Translations under genes and position numbers: made by a program
Assembly (NCBI GenBank): GCA_016200725.1
Contig: JACQEE010000046.1
Span: 1-20,763 of the forward strand
Source of the DNA: Chloroflexota bacterium
GTDB taxonomy: Bacteria; Chloroflexota; Dehalococcoidia; SHYB01
Direction: 5' to 3'
Length of the DNA stretch: 20,763 nucleotides
In this document: positions 14,762 through 20,763 of the stretch, piece by piece
How positions within the stretch are numbered: the first letter of the stretch is position 1
How the letters are laid out: each line of letters begins with the position of its first letter
Notes under the pieces: model-generated
What the model was told of the DNA's origin: nothing
Databases searched by the model: none
The model's input: the letters and a program-made list of their open reading frames with translations, nothing else

Positions 14762-15661
14762 ATGCGCATCGGCTTCATCGGCGTCGGCAAGATGGGCAAG
14801 CCCATGGCCAAGCACATCCTCGAGGGCGGCCACGAACTGTGGGTGCACGACGTCAGCCGCGCCGCGGCCGCCGATCTCCTCGAGACCGGTGCGCTCTGGG
14901 CGGCGACGCCTGCCGAAGCGGCCAACGGCTCGGCGATCGTTTTCATGTCGCTGCCGATGCCCAAGGACGTCGAGCAGGTCTGCCTCGGCAAGGGCGGCAT
15001 CGTCGAGACGATCCCCTCCGGCAGCGCCATCGTCGACCTCTCGACGAACGCGCCGTCACTCGTGCGTCGCCTGCACGAGGAATTCAAGTCGCGCCGCAAC
15101 GCCGAGTTCATGGACATCGGCGTGAGTGGCGGCCCGCGCGGCGCGGCCTCTCGCGATATGTCGCTGCTCGCCGGCGGCGACAAGGCCACCTACGAGCGCA
15201 TCAAGCCCGTGCTCGATCTCCTCGGCGACAAGCCCGTCTACTGCGGCCCGAGCGGCAGCGGCATCATCACGAAACTCTGCCACAACCTCTTCGCCTACAT
15301 CCTCCAGTGGAGCATGGCCGAGGTGCTCACCCTCGGCGTCAAGGCCGGCGTCGAGTTGCCCGTCCTCATCGAGGGCATCTCCAAAAGCGGCATGGGCAAG
15401 AACCCGCCCTTCGAGCAGTGGCGCAAGGGCACGGTCATCACCAACTTCGATCCCGACCCCTTCGGCTTCGCCCTCGAGTTGGCTCACAAAGATGTAAAAC
15501 TCGCCTGCGAACTAGCGAGCGAGTTCATGGTGCCGCTCGACATGGGTACCATCGCCGAACAGCGCCTCATGGAGGCCGTGAACCGGGGCTGGGGCAAGAA
15601 GAAGGCCGCCGTCTACCGCACGCTCCAGGAAGACCGCGCCGGCGTGCGCCTGGCGAGATAA
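14762..15661 (+). CDS. NAD(P)-dependent beta-hydroxyacid dehydrogenase (3-hydroxyisobutyrate dehydrogenase family)
   Basis: Oxidises a beta-hydroxy acid to its semialdehyde or keto form, as 3-hydroxyisobutyrate dehydrogenase does in valine catabolism. The 299-aa product starts with the Rossmann motif GFIGVGKMGKPMA (4-16) and D30 after the second strand, which favours NAD. DIGVSGGPRGA (118-128) is the family substrate-binding loop and K171 in GSGIITKLCHN (165-175) is the catalytic Lys. Length is standard. CGGAGG lies 6 nt before ATG 14762. Own promoter likely (TACCAT at 14722-14727). It ends convergently 52 nt before the 'secreted repeat' gene. Tartronate-semialdehyde or succinic-semialdehyde reductase activity is possible instead. 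Confidence 0.93.
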   Translation: MRIGFIGVGKMGKPMAKHILEGGHELWVHDVSRAAAADLLETGALWAATPAEAANGSAIVFMSLPMPKDVEQVCLGKGGIVETIPSGSAIVDLSTNAPSLVRRLHEEFKSRRNAEFMDIGVSGGPRGAASRDMSLLAGGDKATYERIKPVLDLLGDKPVYCGPSGSGIITKLCHNLFAYILQWSMAEVLTLGVKAGVELPVLIEGISKSGMGKNPPFEQWRKGTVITNFDPDPFGFALELAHKDVKLACELASEFMVPLDMGTIAEQRLMEAVNRGWGKKKAAVYRTLQEDRAGVRLAR

Positions 15662-15713
15662 GGGCCCACTGCGGAACTGCGCGACGCCCTCTTCTCAAAG
15701 AAGCGTTGGTGTC

Positions 15714-16127
15714 CTAGTACCCGGGTAAGTTCGACCCGCCGCTGGCTGGGCTCGAGGGTAGCGGCTGCACCGGCTCCCCTGCGGGCGACACCGCAAGCCA
15801 CTGGCCTCCGAAGGCTTGTACCCCTTGACCGCGGGCGTCGCCTGGCTTGCTATCGCCGCTGAAGCGGTACAGGGCCCGAGCGTTGTAGGTGACCTGCGTA
15901 GACCCATCGGCCCGTTTGAATGTCTCCAAGAGTTGTGCGAAGACGCCTGGCCCACCCTTTGGATTGCTCGTTGTTACCAGAGGCGGCCATGCCTGAGCAC
16001 AGGCGCCGGTGCAGATGGATCCGCCGCGTGGGTCCGGGACAAAATGGTACAGAGCGCGGCCGCTGTCAACAGTCAGTATCGTCCCGACGCCGCTCATCCA
16101 GGCCGTGCGTGATCGCATCGAGAACAC
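15714..16127 (-). CDS. Short 'secreted repeat' (Lipoprotein_15-type) protein lacking a signal peptide
   Basis: The sequence GRALYHFVPDPRGGSICTGACAQAWPPL (about 23-50) and a second, looser unit (NARALYRFSGDSKPGDARGQG, about 85-105) match the repeat seen in secreted lipoproteins of unknown function, usually written GxTLYxFxxD...CxGxCAxxWPPL. From GTG 16127 the product is 137 aa; AGGAGG lies 6 nt upstream, a better match than the in-frame ATG at 16184, which has none. Neither start gives a signal sequence or lipobox, unlike typical members. The C-terminus is Pro/Ser/Gly-rich. Either an N-terminal part has been lost or the protein is cytoplasmic. It is 69 nt downstream of the FmdB gene on the same strand. 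Function unknown. Confidence 0.7.
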   Translation of the reverse strand: MFSMRSRTAWMSGVGTILTVDSGRALYHFVPDPRGGSICTGACAQAWPPLVTTSNPKGGPGVFAQLLETFKRADGSTQVTYNARALYRFSGDSKPGDARGQGVQAFGGQWLAVSPAGEPVQPLPSSPASGGSNLPGY

Positions 16128-16196
16128 AAGATCCCTCCTGGGCACTCTAGGCGCTCGCCGATTGCTCAAAGAACGATGCGACACCCGCGGCGGACC

Positions 16197-16472
16197 CTAC
16201 CTGCGTCGCTTGCCTCGCGCCGCACCTTTGCTTGCTTTGCCAGCCTTGTGTCTCATCGCCTTTGACGGTCCAGACCTTGGAAGCGCCGCCCGGAGCGGTT
16301 CTTTGGATGGGACCTGTAATCCCGAGTCCTGATTGGACGCGAACACCGAGATCAAGCGCTGACCCTTGCCGCCGCACCTTGGACACGTGGCCGGGGCGTC
16401 CGCTTGGCTCATGGGGCGCATCGCTTCGAAAGCCCGGCTGCACTTCTGACATCGGTATTCGTAAACTGCCAT
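16197..16472 (-). CDS. FmdB-family zinc-ribbon protein with basic tail
   Basis: This 91-aa protein begins MAVYEYRC with C8-x2-C11 and C30-x2-C33, the single FmdB zinc site at the same positions as in the copy at 8512. Residues about 70-91 are Lys/Arg/Gly/Ala-rich (HKAGKASKGAARGKRRR), which could bind nucleic acid. The rest between is not conserved with the 8512 copy. AGGGGTGAT precedes ATG 16472. It is upstream of the 'secreted repeat' gene and convergently or co-directionally placed after the acyl-CoA dehydrogenase (126-nt gap, with a palindromic repeat in it). Role in the cell unknown. Confidence 0.85.
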   Translation of the reverse strand: MAVYEYRCQKCSRAFEAMRPMSQADAPATCPRCGGKGQRLISVFASNQDSGLQVPSKEPLRAALPRSGPSKAMRHKAGKASKGAARGKRRR

Positions 16473-16544
16473 TTGATCACCCCTGGAGATATGACCACAT
16501 TACCACAGCAGAAGTCGAACCCTCGCTGCGCGACTCACGTACCC

Positions 16545-16577
16545 TGTCATTCTGGGCCTGTTGCAGGCCCAGAATCT
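16545..16577. repeat. Palindromic repeat, tgtcat-ctg...cagaatct family, copy 2
   Basis: A perfect 12-bp stem attctgggcctg / caggcccagaat closes a ttg loop, flanked by tgtc and ct. It follows the acyl-CoA dehydrogenase stop on the minus strand with no T-run. A 14-nt direct repeat (ccctcgctgcgcga) lies at 16520-16533 and 16616-16629 on either side. Confidence 0.75.
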
Positions 16578-16597
16578 GGGTCGGGTCTTCGTCTCGC

Positions 16598-17770
16598 CTA
16601 CCGCGGCAGTCCCAGCCCTCGCTGCGCGATGACGTTGCGCTGGATCTCCGGCGACCCGCCGCCCACGCGGCAGCCCGTCCGCAGATACGAGCGTTCGATC
16701 TGGCCGAGTAACGGCGTGTACTTCGTCCCCGGCTCCAACTGGCCGTACAGGCTCACCGTATCCATCGCGAACCAGGCCGCGTTGGCGTTGGCGTCAGCGG
16801 AGAACAACTTCGCCAGCGACGCCTCCATGTTCGGCACGAGGCCCTTCGCCTGCATCGCGATCACGCGGTACGAGAGATTCCGCGCCACCGCGTTCTGCAC
16901 CATCATGTCGGCGAAACGATAGCGGAGCAGCGGGTTCCGCAGGAGGTACTTGCCCGTCGGCGTGCCCTTCAGAAAGGCGAGCAGGTCGGTGAGGTTGCGC
17001 CGCGCCGCCGCCGAGTTCGCCACGTTCGACCGCTCGAAGTCGAGCGTCGTCGTCGCCACGTACCAGCCGCGGTTCACCTCGCCGAAGACCGAGTTCGCCG
17101 GGATGCGCACGTTATCGAAGTAGACCTCGTTGAAGCCCTGGCCGTTGTCCATCTGCCGGATAGGCTTCACCGTCACTCCGGGCGTATGCATCGAGAAGAG
17201 GAAATATGTGATGCCCTTGTGCTTCGGCGCGTTCGGGTCCGTCCGCGCCAGCAGGTGGATGTAATCCGCCGTGTGCGCGCCCGACGTCCAGATCTTTTGG
17301 CCGTTGATGACCCAGTCGTCGCCGTCGCGCACCGCCCGCGTCTGCAGCGATGCGAGATCAGAGCCCGCATTCGGCTCCGAGAAGCCTTGGCACCATGTCA
17401 CCTCGGCGCGCGCGATGCCGCCCAGGTACTTCTTTTTGATCTCCTCGGTGCCATGCACGATGATCGCCGGCCCGAGTTGGTACGCCTGAGCATCGATGCC
17501 GGGGCAGCGCCAGTAGGCCATCTCTTCCTTGAAGATCGCCTGGTACGTGGGCGGCTTGCCCATGCCGCCGTACTCTTTCGGCCATGACACGCCGATCCAA
17601 CCCTTCGCCGCCAGTTTCTTGCGGAGCGTGCGAGTCAGGTCCCACAACTCCGGCTCGTAGCCTTCGCCCTGCGCCATCGCCTCGGCCAGCGACGCAGGCA
17701 TCTCTTTCTTGATGAATTCGCGCACTTCCGCTCGGAACGCATCTTCCTCAGCGGTGAACCGGAAGTCCAT
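16598..17770 (-). CDS. Acyl-CoA dehydrogenase
   Basis: FAD-dependent alpha,beta-dehydrogenation of an acyl-CoA. The 390-aa product has CQGFSEPNAGSDLASLQT (127-144), DDWVINGQKIWTSGAH (151-166) and the C-terminal GGGSPEIQRNVIAQRGLGLPR (370-390). At the position of the MCAD-type catalytic Glu in the last block there is Gly, so the base is probably E246 in TLDFERSN, the isovaleryl-CoA dehydrogenase-type position; this is inference from motif alignment. GAGGTG lies 4 nt before ATG 17770. A promoter (TTGCCG-17-TATGCT) lies at 17828-17800. It diverges from the amidohydrolase pair across an inverted repeat, so the three genes may be controlled together. Confidence 0.93.
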   Translation of the reverse strand: MDFRFTAEEDAFRAEVREFIKKEMPASLAEAMAQGEGYEPELWDLTRTLRKKLAAKGWIGVSWPKEYGGMGKPPTYQAIFKEEMAYWRCPGIDAQAYQLGPAIIVHGTEEIKKKYLGGIARAEVTWCQGFSEPNAGSDLASLQTRAVRDGDDWVINGQKIWTSGAHTADYIHLLARTDPNAPKHKGITYFLFSMHTPGVTVKPIRQMDNGQGFNEVYFDNVRIPANSVFGEVNRGWYVATTTLDFERSNVANSAAARRNLTDLLAFLKGTPTGKYLLRNPLLRYRFADMMVQNAVARNLSYRVIAMQAKGLVPNMEASLAKLFSADANANAAWFAMDTVSLYGQLEPGTKYTPLLGQIERSYLRTGCRVGGGSPEIQRNVIAQRGLGLPR

Positions 17771-17799
17771 GGGACACCTCGTACGTGCAGTGCGCTGTT

Positions 17800-17828
17800 A
17801 GCATAGAAGCCTCACGGAGTAGCGGCAA
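17800..17828 (-). promoter_or_regulatory. Candidate promoter for the acyl-CoA dehydrogenase
   Basis: On the minus strand TTGCCG (17828-17823), 17-nt spacer, TATGCT (17805-17800), each 4/6 to consensus, about 30 nt before ATG 17770. The -35 touches the inverted repeat at 17827-17853. Confidence 0.45.
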
Positions 17829-17853
17829 GGGTTGTGTCCTTCCGGCAACCCTT
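17827..17853. promoter_or_regulatory. Candidate operator between divergent catabolic genes
   Basis: aagggttg (17827-17834), 11 nt, caaccctt (17846-17853): a perfect 8-bp inverted repeat in the divergent promoter region. It starts at the -35 of the acyl-CoA dehydrogenase and lies about 21 nt upstream of the amidohydrolase -10. Position suits a dimeric regulator controlling both; the regulator is not known. Confidence 0.4.
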
Positions 17854-17874
17854 CCCCATCTTTGCCCCGACCGC

Positions 17875-17880
17875 TACAAT
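17875..17880 (+). promoter_or_regulatory. Candidate -10 for the tandem amidohydrolases
   Basis: TACAAT (5/6 to TATAAT) inside gcTACAATcg, 20 nt before ATG 17901. No good -35 at 16-18 nt, which would fit an activator-dependent promoter. Confidence 0.35.
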
Positions 17881-17900
17881 CGTGCCAGTTGGAGGCATCC

Positions 17901-19043
17901 ATGAAATACAAGGTCATCTCCACCGACGACCACATGCAGGAAGCGCCGCATACCTGGACGGCGCGCATGTCCAAACAGAAGTGGGGTGACAAGATTCCCC
18001 GTATCGCCCCCAACGGCGACGGCACCGACGGCTGGATGCTCTACGGCAAGCAGCGCGTCCCCGCAAACCTGGCCATCGTCCACGGCGCGATGGCCGACCG
18101 CACTAAGCCCCCAAAGCGCTGGGTCGATGTCCCCAAGACTACCTACGTCCCCGCCGAGCGCATCAAGGCCATGGATCAGGACGGTGTCGATGTCCACACC
18201 TTCTTCGCCAACGTCGGCGGCGTCGCCGGCCACGCCTTCAGCACTCCCGACTATCCGGAGGACTTCCGCATCGACTGCATCCGCGCCTACAACGACTACC
18301 AGATCGAAGAGTGGTCGAAGCCCTACCCGGGCCGCTTCATCACCCTTGCGATGGTGCCGCTCTGGGACGTGAAGTCCGCCGAGGCGGAGGCGCGACGCAC
18401 CGCCAAACTCGGCATCCACGGCCTTACCTTCGCCTTCCCCCAGCAGTTCGGCTATCCGCACATCTCCGACAAGTACTGGGACCCGCTCTGGGCCGCGGCG
18501 CAGGAACTCGATCTCTCGGTCAACCTGCACATCGGCTCCGGTGGCAGCATGGGCATCCCCGCGCAGCAGCAGTACACAAAGCAGAGCGACATGCTCCGGC
18601 TTGCCGAAGGCTCGACGCGCACTATCTCCGCCAACACCCAGGTGATGAGCACCATCCTCTTCTCCGGCATCCTCGAGCGCTTCCCCAAACTCAAGGTCGT
18701 CTCTTCCGAGAGCGGCATGGGCTGGGTGCCCTACCTCCTCGAGGTTGCCGACCACCAGTGGGATCGCCAAGGGCTGGCGCGCCTGGGCATGACCATCAAA
18801 CCCAGCGAGTACTGCCACCGTCAGTGCTGCGTCAACTTCTGGTTCGAGGTCTACGGCGCGGGAGTCCGGCGCAACATCGGCATCAACAACATCCTCTGGG
18901 AGTCCGACTTCCCGCATCCGACCTGCACCTGGCCCGAGTCGCGTAAGTACATCGAGGCCTCGATGAAGGACTGGACGGCGCAAGAGCGCCGGAAAGTCCT
19001 TGTCGACAACGCAGCCAAATTGTTCCACCTGCCGATCAACTGA
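17901..19043 (+). CDS. Amidohydrolase-related TIM-barrel protein, tandem copy A
   Basis: Amidohydrolase-2 family hydrolase or decarboxylase (380 aa). Ligand-type residues are D9 and H11 in STDDH, H210 in NLHIGSGGS, E270 in SSESGMGWVPYLLE and D336 in WESDFPHPT. GGAGG lies 6 nt before ATG 17901; an in-frame ATG at 17832 adds 23 residues with no similarity to the paralogue and was rejected. It is equal in length to the gene at 19105 and 74% identical by ungapped hand count, with no identity in residues 221-230 and little in 34-60. It has Cys-rich spots (C305, C309, C310) not shared with copy B at all positions. 61 nt, including a repeat, separate the two. Partner of the divergent acyl-CoA dehydrogenase by position. 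Substrate unknown. Confidence 0.92.
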   Translation: MKYKVISTDDHMQEAPHTWTARMSKQKWGDKIPRIAPNGDGTDGWMLYGKQRVPANLAIVHGAMADRTKPPKRWVDVPKTTYVPAERIKAMDQDGVDVHTFFANVGGVAGHAFSTPDYPEDFRIDCIRAYNDYQIEEWSKPYPGRFITLAMVPLWDVKSAEAEARRTAKLGIHGLTFAFPQQFGYPHISDKYWDPLWAAAQELDLSVNLHIGSGGSMGIPAQQQYTKQSDMLRLAEGSTRTISANTQVMSTILFSGILERFPKLKVVSSESGMGWVPYLLEVADHQWDRQGLARLGMTIKPSEYCHRQCCVNFWFEVYGAGVRRNIGINNILWESDFPHPTCTWPESRKYIEASMKDWTAQERRKVLVDNAAKLFHLPIN

Positions 19044-19047
19044 GGAC

Positions 19048-19073
19048 TGTCATTCTGAGCGAAGTGAAGAATC
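19048..19073. repeat. Dispersed repeat, tgtcattctgagcg...gaagaatc family, copy 3
   Basis: tgtcattctgagcgaagtgaagaatc with attct / agaat ends as inverted arms; the centre is not paired. It lies in the 61-nt gap between the tandem amidohydrolases. Copies 1 and 2 are at 14609-14639 and 16545-16577. Confidence 0.65.
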
Positions 19074-19104
19074 CCTCCGGTAATTCGGGGGACAGGAGCA
19101 ACCC

Positions 19105-20247
19105 ATGAAATACCGCGTCATCTCCACCGACGACCACCTCCAGGAAGGGCCTCACACCTGGACCTCGCGCATGTCCCGCGACAAGTGGGGCGACAAGATC
19201 CCCCAGATTCGCCGCGAGAAGAATGGCACCGATCAGTGGTATATCTACGGCACGCCGCGGTCCACCTTCGGCGTCGGCACCGTGCACGGGGCCATGCCCG
19301 ACCGAACCAAAGTGCCGACGCGCTGGGAGGACGTACCCAAGAGCACCTACGTGCCCGCCGAGCGCATCAAGGCGATGGAGCAGGACGGCGTCGACGTCCA
19401 TACTTTCTTCGCCAACATCGCCGGCATCGCGGGCAACACCTTCAGCGATCCGATGTACGACGAGGACTTCCGTATCGCCTGTATCCGTGCCTACAACGAC
19501 TACCAGATCGAGGAGTGGGACAAGCCATACCCCGGGCGCTTCATCACCCTCGCCCACCTGCCGATGTGGGACGTGAACAAGGCCGTCGCCGAAGCCAAGC
19601 GCACCGCGAAGATGGGCGTCAAGGGCTACGCCTTCGCCTTCCCCCAGCAGTTCGGCTATCCCCACATCTCCGACCCTTACTGGGATCCGCTCTGGGCGAC
19701 GGCTCAGGATTCGAACCTATCCATCAACCTGCACATCGGTTCCGGCGGCAGCATGGGCTTCAAGGTCAACGAGCCCACCGATAGCCGCCCGCTCATGTTC
19801 CGCCTCGCGGAGAGTTCGACGCGCACGATCTCATCCAACACCGCCGTGATGAGCACCGTGCTCTTCTCCGGCATCCTCGAACGTTTCCCCAAACTCAAGT
19901 GGGTCTCATCAGAGAGCGGCATGGGCTGGGTGCCCTACCTCCTCGAGGTTGCCGATCACCAGTGGGATCGCCAGGCGCTGGCCCGCGAGAAGATGACCAA
20001 GAAGCCCAGCGAGTACTTCCACCGCCAGTGCTACGTGAATTTCTGGTTCGAGGTCTTCGGCGCCGAGATGCGGCACTCCATAGGCATCGACAACATTCTC
20101 TGGGAGTCCGACTTCCCGCACCCCACGTGTACATGGCCGGAGTCGCAGAAGTACATCAAGGCCTCGATGCAGGACTGGCCTGAAGCAGAGCGGCGCAAGG
20201 TGCTGGTGGAAAACCCCGCGAAACTCTACCACCTGCCCCTGAACTAG
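19105..20247 (+). CDS. Amidohydrolase-related TIM-barrel protein, tandem copy B
   Basis: Paralogue of the gene at 17901: 380 aa, same ligand-type residues (D9, H11, H210, E270, D336) and the same WESDFPHPTCTWPES block. Differences cluster at residues 34-60 (RREKNGTDQWYIYG, then RSTFGVG) and 218-231 (FKVNEPTDSRPL in place of IPAQQQYTKQSD), loops that probably line or cover the active site, so the two copies may take different substrates or form a heteromer. AGGAG lies 6 nt before ATG 19105. It ends 127 nt before the MarR gene with its own promoter. No frame damage, so both copies appear to be maintained. Confidence 0.92.
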   Translation: MKYRVISTDDHLQEGPHTWTSRMSRDKWGDKIPQIRREKNGTDQWYIYGTPRSTFGVGTVHGAMPDRTKVPTRWEDVPKSTYVPAERIKAMEQDGVDVHTFFANIAGIAGNTFSDPMYDEDFRIACIRAYNDYQIEEWDKPYPGRFITLAHLPMWDVNKAVAEAKRTAKMGVKGYAFAFPQQFGYPHISDPYWDPLWATAQDSNLSINLHIGSGGSMGFKVNEPTDSRPLMFRLAESSTRTISSNTAVMSTVLFSGILERFPKLKWVSSESGMGWVPYLLEVADHQWDRQALAREKMTKKPSEYFHRQCYVNFWFEVFGAEMRHSIGIDNILWESDFPHPTCTWPESQKYIKASMQDWPEAERRKVLVENPAKLYHLPLN

Positions 20248-20314
20248 CCTGCTTGGATGCTCTCAACAGCGTTCTGCCATGCCAAGGTCAGCGTCACAGT
20301 CCTGACGCATCACC

Positions 20315-20343
20315 TTGATTCAGGCCTGCTACACCCCTATCCT
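20315..20343 (+). promoter_or_regulatory. Candidate promoter for the MarR-family gene
   Basis: TTGATT (20315-20320), 17-nt spacer, TATCCT (20338-20343), each 4/6 to consensus. Predicted start of transcription is about 20350, inside the palindrome at 20347-20358. Confidence 0.45.
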
Positions 20344-20346
20344 TAT

Positions 20347-20358
20347 ACGTTAGAACGT
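20347..20358. promoter_or_regulatory. Candidate MarR operator
   Basis: acgtt-ag-aacgt, a 5+5-bp palindrome just downstream of the -10. MarR proteins bind palindromes and often repress their own genes, so autoregulation fits; the site is shorter than most MarR operators. Confidence 0.3.
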
Positions 20359-20374
20359 GCAAACAGGAAAATAC

Positions 20375-20763
20375 GTGCCTAGCTCCAATCCAGAGCCTTC
20401 CTTGATCCAGAGCACCCTCCGCCTGCTCGAAGAACTCGTGCGCTCCACGCGAAACCCTGCGCCGCGCGAGTGGATGGAGTGCGAACTGACGATGCCCCAG
20501 TTGAAGATCCTCCTCTTTCTCCACACCGACGGCCCCGCCCGCGTCTCCGACATCGCCGGTTCCCTCGGCGTCACGCTCCCGACGGCCACTGCGCTGATCG
20601 ACCGCCTCGTCGACCGCAACCTCGTAGTGCGCTCCGGCGTCCCCGAAGACAGGCGCGTCGTCCTCTGCGGACTCACCGACTCGGGGCGTAAACTCGCCCA
20701 TGGCCTCTGGCAGGGCGGCCTCGACCACACGCGAGCAGCGCTCGAAGCCCTGAGCCAGGACGA
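20375..20763 (+). CDS. MarR-family transcriptional regulator (cut by window edge)
   Basis: About 129 residues are visible, in a winged helix-turn-helix protein. MPQLKILLFL is the MarR helix before the HTH, VSDIAGSLGVTLPTATALIDRLVDRNLV forms the HTH, and RSGVPEDRRVVLCGLTDSGRKL is the wing with the family's DxR(R) motif. These proteins respond to phenolic or other aromatic ligands and to oxidants. GTG 20375 was chosen because AGGAAA lies 4-5 nt upstream; an in-frame GTG at 20357 lacks a ribosome-binding site. The C-terminal dimerisation helix is outside the window. It follows the amidohydrolase pair, so it may sense the same compounds, but a role at the 17827 operator is only a guess. Confidence 0.85.
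   Translation, partial: MPSSNPEPSLIQSTLRLLEELVRSTRNPAPREWMECELTMPQLKILLFLHTDGPARVSDIAGSLGVTLPTATALIDRLVDRNLVVRSGVPEDRRVVLCGLTDSGRKLAHGLWQGGLDHTRAALEALSQD

Noticed and set aside
17832..17900. N-terminal extension of amidohydrolase copy A
   Set aside because: It covers the promoter region, lacks a ribosome-binding site and is absent from copy B, whose start aligns with 17901.
17874..19028. Long antisense frame opposite amidohydrolase copy A
   Set aside because: Low-complexity Val/Gly/Asp-rich composition typical of antisense shadows in high-GC DNA; the copy B antisense shows similar shadows.
1..20763. CRISPR array, tRNA, rRNA, IS or prophage genes
   Set aside because: No regular direct repeat-spacer pattern, no cloverleaf or rRNA-like stretch, and no transposase, integrase or phage protein was recognised on either strand.

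Overview
The window reads as chromosomal DNA of a high-GC, free-living bacterium with a large catabolic repertoire. The mix of CaiB/BaiF CoA-transferases, amidohydrolase-2 proteins, a luciferase-like flavin monooxygenase, a BKACE (DUF849) enzyme, a MaoC double-hotdog hydratase, an acyl-CoA dehydrogenase and an HtrA lipoprotein, with several families of short palindromic intergenic repeats, most resembles Chloroflexota (Dehalococcoidia or SAR202-like). That assignment is inference from gene content; no rRNA, tRNA or marker gene is present to confirm it. I see no phage, IS, CRISPR or plasmid genes.

Layout. 1-1602: a CoA-transferase cut by the left edge (minus) diverges from a PHP phosphoesterase coupled to msrB. 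1745-3692: a lone OppD-type ATPase and a divergent BKACE-family protein. 3770-5050 (minus): HtrA protease lipoprotein, divergent from a cytochrome P450 (5156-6490). 6576-7706: LLM flavin monooxygenase, convergent with a histone-tail-like protein of unknown function (7762-8301, minus), which diverges from an FmdB zinc-ribbon gene (8512-8856). 8918-13320: a tight operon of MaoC-type hydratase, CaiB/BaiF CoA-transferase, a broken GH88-like gene and a zinc alcohol dehydrogenase (gaps of 1 and 15 nt, then a 4-nt overlap). 13400-15661: an amidohydrolase and a 3-hydroxyisobutyrate-dehydrogenase-like reductase under separate control. 15714-17770 (minus): a short 'secreted repeat' protein without a signal peptide, a second FmdB protein and an acyl-CoA dehydrogenase. 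17901-20247: two tandem amidohydrolase paralogues (74% identical by hand count), divergent from the acyl-CoA dehydrogenase across a candidate operator. 20375-end: a MarR-family regulator cut by the right edge.

How the genes may work together. CoA transfer, alpha,beta-dehydrogenation, hydration, alcohol oxidation and two hydrolase/decarboxylase families could together degrade branched or cyclic carboxylic acids as CoA thioesters, with P450 and LLM monooxygenases for initial oxidation and the BKACE-like protein for beta-keto acid cleavage. No substrate can be assigned from sequence alone. MsrB, HtrA and the MarR regulator are consistent with oxidative or solvent stress alongside such metabolism.

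The most notable non-genic signal is repeats. At least three palindromic families are present, one copy lies in-frame inside a CoA-transferase N-terminus, and two copies sit next to start codons where they supply the apparent ribosome-binding purines. No stretch longer than 300 bases lacks a gene; the largest gap (8302-8511) holds the divergent promoters described below.
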